Position numbers and translations under genes: made by a program | DNA from: Priapulus caudatus | Lineage: Eukaryota > Priapulida > Priapulimorpha > Priapulimorphida > Priapulidae | Assembly: GCF_000485595.1 (NCBI RefSeq) | Contig: NW_014577313.1 | Span: 214,235 to 237,807 of the forward strand | Length of the DNA stretch: 23,573 nt | Direction of reading: 5' to 3' | Shown here: positions 11,703 through 20,581 of the stretch, one piece after another | How positions within the stretch are numbered: the first letter of the stretch is position 1 | How the letters are laid out: the number at the start of each line of letters is the position of its first letter | Notes under the pieces: model-generated | Database searches by the model: none | Told to the model about the DNA's origin: nothing | What the model saw: only the letters and a program-made list of their open reading frames with translations

Positions 11703-11873
11703 ATGAGAGATTGCTCGGACGAACAGCAGATTGAGACGGCGGGGGCGTCAGCGAGTGGTCGAGGTTTCGGACGCTGCAGCTGGTGGATCCTCACTGTGGT
11801 AGCGTTCGTCATCGGTGCTGCTGGGCTCATCTCGATCTCCATCCTCTACACCCGCGGCAAGATCGACTACGAC
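11703..11873 (+). CDS. ENTPD: NTPDase exon 1: cytoplasmic N-terminus and first membrane anchor
   Basis: 57 codons. The ATG at 11703 has A at -3, and an in-frame TGA lies upstream at 11682, so this is the first usable start. A short polar N-terminus is followed by a hydrophobic run from about residue 26 (WWILTVVAFVIG onward), then TRGKIDYD leading straight into ACR1. The donor is GAC|GTATGA, phase 0. A CTTAG at 11676-11680 could be the acceptor of a spliced 5' UTR exon; this is only a possibility. Confidence 0.9.
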
Positions 11874-14800
11874 GTATGATGCAAACTACATTGGTTCAAT
11901 CTTTGTCCACATAACCCCGTAAAAAGCATTTTTCATAATCTAAGAGACTGTGACGAAAAAGGAGAGAACCCAAGGTTGGTCGTATTGACAGATCAACACT
12001 GAAGATCACTGTAGAGAAATGTTTAAAATATTTTTTATTGTAGGGCAAGTATTTCCTTGGGTTTATTTAAAAATTTTAAGGCACCATGGCAAATTGGAGG
12101 GGTACCAAGCTAAATAGTTGTTTTTTTCATTGAAACTGTGTGTGTGTTTCCCCAACTTAAACTTATTGACTAGTGTGTGGCCTGTAAGCATTCGCCCACC
12201 TGCTGCTCGGTTATTTGTCGTCGACATATTCGTCATTGTTTTTTTGTGCACCAACGACTTTATTTGACCCGTTAGCACTGCGCTTGGAAAAATCGCTGCA
12301 AGAAATTTTGCAAAACTTGTCAACCGAAAAACCGGAACAAAACAGAAAGTGCAAACATAAATGAAATAGAAATCTCAGCGTCTTTAGACTTTAGTCCCGC
12401 GTTTCCCTCGTGCAGTTCCTGAGGCCCCATCTTATTCCCATCTAGTGTTTGATGTTTAATTTACCTGCGCCGGGACCTCCCTGTTACTGTGGCACTGGTT
12501 GGGGCCTGGCAGGCTCTGTTTTTAAGCATTGGCATTGTGGCTTTGGTCGGGTGTCGTCCGGTGATAGATATAATTCAATGAGGCCACGTTGGGCTTTGCG
12601 TTTTAGGACGTGAGACAGAGGGCATGCAGGTGCAAGGAGCAGCTCATGCTATTAAAAGGAAAGTCGCGTGTAAACGAAAGCTCTGAAGGCTGTGAGTGTG
12701 CTGAGAGAAGGTTGATGTCGTCACGTGTTTTCCGCTTGTAGTACGGGATCGTGATCGATGCCGGGTCGACGCACACGAAGCTGTTCGTCTACAAGTGGGA
12801 CCCACACAAGAGCAGCGGCACGGCCATTGTGCGTGAAAGCGGCCAGAAGAATAATAAAAGTATCCTAGCCATGCAACACCACGCAATACCTCTCTAACGG
12901 CGCACCATCCGACATCCCTCATACTCAGTTTCTTGAACCTGTCGTCACGTTTAGATGTGACGCGGTGTCCGATGTATGGCAGAATCACTGAACCTCGCAC
13001 GCCGCGAGTTTGAGTGTGCTCTAGTGCAATAGCCAAAATGGTGGAGGGTTGCCCACCTCGTGTTCACAGGCTTTACTCAAATCTGCAGGTGTTGTGTTGC
13101 CGCTGCTTCGATAGCTGTCTACCTTTAGTGCATTCATGTAAAAATTTATTCCTCTGACAGATTTCCATCCTGGAAAAAATCTAAATTTTTCAAAATCAAA
13201 AACAAAGAAATGGTTAGGATTATAGATTACATTTAATTGAGAATGGGTCCTGGGGTGTTTTGTTGTTGCAAAACTACCTGAAATTTGCTCACATAGCAGG
13301 AAATTGCATTAAGAATTAAAATCAATTCATGGGGGAGTATTCCCTCAGCACCCTATCAACACAAAGCGCGTACAGAGCCCTGCAGGCCTAGTTCGAGGCT
13401 GTTCGATAACTTATTTCGAGAAATTATTTGAGTTCTTTGGGTTCATAGCATCCATGGTACTGGACACGACTGCCCGTTTAGACTAGTGGCACATGTGACT
13501 TGCCATGGTCGAGACACCCACCTCTCTTGATAACTCATCCCCAGTGTCTCCTTACAGACGGCATCGCGTCGTACGAACACAACCCTGAGGTGGCAGGTCA
13601 GGTAGTTACCGATCTGCTCAGCCATGCCGAGAGCATTGTCGCAGAAGATCACCGGAACTCCACGCCTCTCTACCTGGGAGCTACCGGAGGCATGCGGCTG
13701 CTAGAGTAAGCTATACCTCTCTACCTGGGAGCTACCGCAGGCATGCGGCTGCTAGAGTAAGCTATACCTCTCTACCTGGGCGCTACCGCAGGCATGCGGC
13801 TGCTAGAGTAAGCTATACCTCTCTACCTGGGAGCTACCGCAGGCATGCGGCTGCTAGAGAAAGCTATACCTCTCTACCTGGGAGCTACCGCAGGCATGCG
13901 GCTGCTAGAGGAAGCTATACTTCTCTACCTGGGAGCTACCGCAGGCCTGCGACTTCTAGAGTAAGCTATACCTGCTCTACCTGGGCGCCTACGCAGGCGA
14001 TGCGCGCGCGAGGAGACGAGAGCGCGCGACGCCCTGGGCGCTACTGGGCAGCAGCGACTGTTAAGTAAGCTATACCTCTCACGGACCGGCCCGCCTCCAT
14101 GGGAGCTACGCGAGGCAGTGCCGGTCTTGCTAGAAGTGAACTATACCTCTCTATCCGTGGGAGCTACGCAAGGCGATGCGGGCTGCCGTAGAGTAACTAT
14201 ACCTCTACTGCGTGGGCCGCTGTACCGGGGGCGCGGGCGGGCCGGGGCGGGGGGGCGGTGGGGTGGGTGGGTGGGGGGGGGCGGGAGGGGGGCGGGGGGG
14301 GGGGCTCGGGGGGCAGATGGCGGGCGCTGCTAGAGTAAGCTAGTACGCTCTCTAACGCGGGGGGGAACCGCATGGCGGACATGCGACTGCTAGAGTTGCT
14401 ATACCTTTCTACCATGGGAGCTCTACCCCGCAGGGATCGCGGGCTGCTAGATGTAGCCGTATACCTCTACCTGGGCCGCTTACCAGCAGGCATGCGACTG
14501 CTAGAGATAAGCCTATAGCTCTCTACCTGGAGCTACCGCAGGCATGCGGGCTGCTAGGAAGTAAGTCTATACCTCTCTACCTGTGGCGCGTACTGCATAG
14601 GCAGGCATGCGGGTCTGCTGCAGTACTATACTCTCTTACCTGGGCGCTACGCAGGAGCATGCGGCTGCTAGAGTTAAGCGATACCTCCTACCTGGGCGCT
14701 ACGCGGCAGGCATGCGGCTGCTAGAGTAAGCTATACTTCTCTACCTGGGAGCTACCGCAGGCCTGCGGCTGATAGAGTAAGCCATACATGCTATTAGCAT

Positions 14801-17800
14801 AATTACACATGTTTACGTGTACAACTGCTAAAGTAATCTACATGTATTCACATGTTAGAAAGACTTTATGGTTGCTAGACTGAGCTACATACAGTTACAC
14901 GTTAGGTAGATGTAGTGATTGACAGAGTAGGCTACATAATTATATTGGGCATTGCATTGGATTGGCATATATAGTATTTGGGTGACTTTATTACAGATAT
15001 GTACGTATCACTGTAAATTTCTCGTTATGTTCACCTGATCATGACTTACTGTGGCACGTCGTGTAATTAATAGTATGGCATTATTGAATCTCACTAATTA
15101 CTAGGGACTACTACTTTGCTAAATAGTGCTCGGTAAAATATCTCATCATCGAGCCAAATTTGGCAGTTGATGTTTTGCTTTGCTGAGGCCAAATTAAAAA
15201 TTTGATTTAATTCTAGGATAGCGAACCCACAGGCTACTGCTGCCATATTACAGTCTGTTGAAAAAGTGATGCAGAATTCATTGTTCCGCTATCAGTCGGC
15301 AGAGATTATTACTGGCGAGCAGGAGGGACCTGCTCCTGGATAACTGTCACTCCCTCGACGGAAAATCTAAATAAGGTGAGACCAGCTATAACCCGGTGAC
15401 TATATACAACCTGGTGACCAGGTTAAAGTGTATACCGCGAGTTTTTTGGCTCAGAAAAACGAAATACAGTAAAAACCCGCGATATGAAGAACATAGATTT
15501 AAGAACTGATGTGTTAGGCTAAAATTTCCCATTTAGCCCCTTTACATAGAACCTGCTTTAGGGCTAAGATTTTAAAGTAGGTTCTTAAGTTTTCGCCATG
15601 CAGATGAAGACTTAAGAAGAAACACAGGTAAAAAAATAAGAGACGAGCGTCAACGAATATTCGCATGCATAAAGCAATACCAATGTCCAATGAATGCAAT
15701 GCCAATGCCAATGCAATCTCAGGGACAATACACAATGCCAAGCACCCTGCATTGTTATTGAGACAGCAGTGACTGCATTATTTACATATACACGTAAAAA
15801 CCTCGCTAAATAGAACACGTCCGATTTAAAGAACCACTCAGGCTGAAATGCGCGTCAAATTGCATATACATAAGAACACATTTCAGCCTGAATAAATAAA
15901 ATTGCTTCTTATATAAAAAAAATATATAAACTCTCCATAAACACCTTTTAAAACACAATAACACTACTAGTACTGGTTAACACATGCATGCACAGTCACT
16001 AAGCCGGCGGTCAGCGCGGGTTTCAGCTAGGTACATATTAAAAGTAGAAACAATTAAACCTATTTATAAGCCTTTTGAGCCTAATTTCTTCAGTAAGCAC
16101 CATTTTATATAAGAACATGTATGAGGCTAACTTGGAAAAATCTAGTGTTCTAACGCGGGTTTTACTGATATAGGCAGAATATAGTTCTCACCTGACAGTG
16201 GAAATATCACTGATTATACCAACATTCAAAACACCAAGATTTTATGCAGTTATAGCATAGAAAATTTGATTGACCACATCATACCAAGCAATACATTTTT
16301 CCCGAATAGTGACTCTCAAAATTACAAATGGCGTCTCAAACAAGCGAACATAATTAAAACAAAAGGGCGTGCAATTCTGTTTAAAATAAATATTATTGAG
16401 TTTTTATTGTCAATAATCAGAGCACTTTCTGTCATTTGTCATTCCCTTGTTACTATATCTGACTGCGCAATCCACAGCTTCTCTAATAACAGACTTTTGC
16501 TTGGCATTAGTACTACACTGCTGTTTACGCTAGTATGAGCGGCCTGTGTTTTACACTCTGACCTGATTTCTACGGTGCGTGGTATGCATTGCTGCACCGT
16601 GATAGATGTCTCGCGCTAACCACGAGAAAATTCGAGAGATGGCTAGCAGTAAACAGAAACAGAACACAAATGGTAATCGCTGCATGATTTCATTGGATTT
16701 GTGAATACGAAGTTCTAAGACATTTTATCGATACTAACTCAGCCATTGCTGTTACTCAAGCAATAACGGTAGGTATCATGAAAGTGGGGAAAGACGACTA
16801 GAAAATTCTCAGCGGCGAGCGGTAACAGCCACTTTAAAACGCAGTTTTTTTAGCTGTAAAAAGTTAGAAGAACCTGACGAAGACTACCACAAGTCGAAAC
16901 TAGTCGTTCATTTCTAACTTACTTAGCATTTCTTAACGATAAATGTTTGTTTTAAAATGGCATTCACTAACCCACGTATTGAAACTACATGGGGTAGCAC
17001 AGTGGAGCGCTGCCCCATAGAGGTCGTCCAGGCCTCTTCTTCACACATGTCTCTGGTAACCAGGTTAATTTAACCAAGTATTGTGAACTGATAGAGACGA
17101 ACCTGTATGTAATGCCCACTCAAGAAAAATGCAAAACAAGTATCATAGTAAGGCACACACAAAAATAGGTGTGTTTCCTATTGCATCGAAAACAAAAGTA
17201 GGGTAGGTAGGTAGGGGATATTTTTTTTCAATATTTTTTTTTTAATACAATTTTACAGGTGTTTGCTAATTCGACATCTTACAGGTTATAAATAGGATTC
17301 CAAGTTTTGTCTGTCAGATTTCAAATTAAAAAACCTTTTTTCTTCTTTTTTTGGGAGGAAAAAAGTTTAGGCTTAGCCCTAATAATCTAGGGATGGTCGG
17401 TCGACCGGAAACACCTATTTTTTTGTTTGGCCTAAGGTGTCCATTTAATTTAGTTAGTTTTTCTTTATACTGTCAAACCTGTGTTTGGCAGTCATCTCTG
17501 TGCAACGAAACACCTGTTTAACGAAGACACTTCGGTATTTATCTTGCGTTGGTGTTATAGAGTGAAACCACCTCTATACACGACACTTCGATACTTCAAC
17601 ACGTCGATAAAGGAAACTTTTGTGGTTACCTTGAGTATACGACTAAATGATACGTATAACTTGATGACTCTCATATATGTGTTTGACTGTAACTGTTGCT
17701 CAAGGAAAGGAGCAGGAGTCCATTATAGACAGATGTCTGTTCTATAGAGGTGACCTCTAACACACTAACTCCCTCACGAGTTGCTGGCACACTAAACACA

Positions 17801-20548
17801 TTCACTCACAATATCATGCGTATACTCTATAAGGAATTATTATTCGGACAATACCTCCATCCACCACTCCTCCATTTTTAGCTCACCTTGACATCGTCAA
17901 GATGAGCTATTGCCATGGGGCATCGTACGTCTGTCCGTCCGTCCATCTGTCAACTCATTTGGCTACCGGTCAACCGATAACTTGAGAAACCGTTTGACCC
18001 ACATTTTCAAATTGACGATACTGTTCGTACTCCTGTAGGAGAGATCGTGAACGCTCCTATTTTGGAGCACCGTCAGTTGACGACTTTCGAGCCACGCCCT
18101 AACCTTTTTGGCAAAAATATTAAAATGGCCATAAGTCAGCTTCGGTTCAACAAATTTGCCTCTCATTTTTTGGTATCGTGAATGAATATAAGGACCCGGC
18201 GCCGCCGAAAACATATCAGAGCCAGGTTTAGATATTTTTTTTAATTATGCCCAAAATAGCTAGGATTTTTGGCATTTTCAACTATGCCATTCAGTGTCTG
18301 CTACGGGGCAATTATAATTCCATAAGAACCGTTTGACGGCCACAGTTCTCAAATTCTCATTACCAGTTGTTACTCCTATGGAGAGAGTTCTGAACGTCCC
18401 TAATTTTGAGCACGCCAGTCGACCTGACTTTTCGAGCCACGCCCGCGAGCCTTTGTTGGCAAAAATGAAAATGCCCATAGATCTAGATTTATTCGATTTT
18501 GTTAAATTTTGGTATGTGAATGTGTAAGGCTAGCCCCGAAACAGTTGTTACTCCTGTTGAAGAGACCTATGGAGATGTGCCTTCTATTACACCCAAGGTG
18601 AGCTACAGTGTCACACTCAGCTCTAACTAACTCGTTCCCCGTCCTTCTCCCTCCTTCTCGCTTTTGCTCTGTCTCTCTGTCTCTCTCTCGCCCTCTCTCG
18701 CTCCTCTCTCCCCATCTCTCTCTCTCTCTCTCCGTCCCTCCCTCTTACTCCATCTCCTCCTCCTTCCCCTTCTCACCCCACTCTCTGCTCCTTTATTCTC
18801 CTCTCTTACTCATGGCACCGGGCTCGCACTCATTCTCTGCACGACACACGAGCTCCAGCTTTCTCTTCTCTCGGCTGATCACCGTTATTCTCTTGCCAAC
18901 TCACGCGCCATAGGTTCAGCTGGAAGGTAATCAGAGTTGGACGAAGGGAGCGCTGGACATGGGCGGAGCGTCGGCACAAATCACGTTCGAGCCGGCGGCC
19001 AACGAAAGCTGGCCATCCAAATACGAGGCCCGCATGAAACTGTACGGCATCGAATACCAGGTGGTTATCACGCGCACGCACACATTATAATAATCATTAT
19101 AATTAGGGGTGCACCGGATCCAACTTTTTTAAGTTCCGGCCGGAACCGGAACCGGCCGGAACTTGAAAAAAGTTCTGCCGGAACTACCTAGCCAGAACCG
19201 GAACTTTAGCTGGGAATAAACTTGACAGTTTTGGCCCAGTATTGCGCAAACTCACTCGGCCTGAACGAATTATCATTAGCAGGCACATCACTTAGGCGAG
19301 TAGGACAATGCTCAACTTCTAATTACAGGATGGTTGTTACTGTTAGGTGTATGAATCAGCTGCTTACAGTGCATAATTTGCATAATTCTGGCATCTTATT
19401 CACGAGCGAATTCTGTGGCAAAAACTGCATGTTGCAGTATCCCTGGTTTTGGTCTATTATTTTCAACTAAACGGACAGATGCGATTCCTGTGGCTCTAAG
19501 AGTATTTGATTTTGAAAGAAAATCTTACGAATCACCTAACATTAGTTAGGTTCAGGTCAGTTAGTTAGCCAATGTTCAAGTGGCAAGCGTTTTTTGGGCA
19601 AAAAAGTGTTAACACTATATTGTCAGCAAGTTGACTCTATTGACTCTCAACTACATTCAGTGACTAATCTTTTGATTTTGATGACGCTTGTAGCAGAAAT
19701 GTAATTAGGAAAAGTTCCTGTTCCGGCCGACTGTTTCTGAAGGGTTCCGGCCGGAACCAGAACTCTGAAAAATTGGGGATCCGGCTGAATAGTTCCGGCC
19801 GAATCCAAGTTTCGGTGCACTCCTAATTATAATGCAGCAATACTGTTAAAAGAAACGTAATGCAAGTTACCACATATGATGGTGTGCATAACATAAGTTC
19901 TCACACTCATGTGTATGCTATGATAATAATATAATACGCATAACATAAGTTCTCGCACGCGATAATAATATTGTCATGAACATAACATGGGTTTTCATAT
20001 GCATGTATATGTTATAGTAGTGTAATAATGATATTATAAATAAGAATAATAAGTTGAGGCATCTTCTCGTATCTCTGTGAATAACTCGAAGCCGATGGCT
20101 GACAAGGGACTCCTAAACGTAGGTTTGCTTAACTCTATGAAAATTACTCGCTGCAATCCAATCTACATTTATGTGCAACAGCATCAGCGTACACTTCTAT
20201 TTCTTCATGTAAAATTATTTCAGTAGTAAATCACTAACCAATGCTGCAGGCTTTTCTTCTATCCTCTAGTGTAATGTGCCACTGTTCTACACCCATCTCA
20301 AACTCATCCACATGAAATGTTTGCAATGACTAGTGGCAGTTTCTTTTATTGTGTGGTAATCATGTAAATTTCTTTTGAAGGTGTACACACGCAGCTTTCT
20401 TTGCTATGGCAAGATGGAGGCAGAGAGACGCTTCAAGGCATTACTTGTGCAGGTAGGGTGAAACATCGAGGGAGGCAGACAGGCAGGTGGAGAGAGAGGC
20501 AGGCAAGCAGGTAGACAGAGAGAGAGGGAGAGAATGAGAGAGAGAGAA

Positions 20549-20581
<33 letters not shown>

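Larger units (their letters stand above)
15376..18913 (+). other. NTPDase intron 4 (3.5 kb), transposon-rich
   Basis: Strong donor AAG|GTGAGA and acceptor CGCCATAG. Contains the MITEs at 15467-16167 and 17879-18605, a TIR-like repeat at 17469-17760, and a CT-rich tract before exon 5. The stretches 16270-17465 and 17761-17878 show no clear gene; the plus-strand open frame at 16266-16538 is AT-rich and unrecognised. Confidence 0.75.

Noticed and set aside
12925-13020. Possible mini-exon in intron 2 supplying a cysteine (after GTTTAG)
   Set aside because: No downstream donor keeps the phase needed by exon 3 before a stop, and extending exon 2 explains the spacing better.
14118-14415. Gly-rich and Pro-rich open frames on the two strands
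   Set aside because: They fall in the G-rich, probably erroneous middle of the exon-3 minisatellite.
16862-16905. Hammerhead-ribozyme-like core (CTGACGA ... GAAAC) with a possible GACT/AGTC stem
   Set aside because: One extra A separates the core from stem II, and I could not find consistent stems I and III with a cleavage site. A covariance-model search would settle it.
16990-17060. tRNA-like box A (TAGCACAGTGGAGCGC) suggesting a tRNA or tRNA-derived SINE
   Set aside because: No convincing box B or cloverleaf follows, and no poly-A tail or target duplication is visible.
18608-18930. Two overlapping plus-strand frames rich in Ser, Leu and Pro
   Set aside because: CT-rich intron sequence just before exon 5; they do not continue into the correct exon 5 frame as a supported coding segment.
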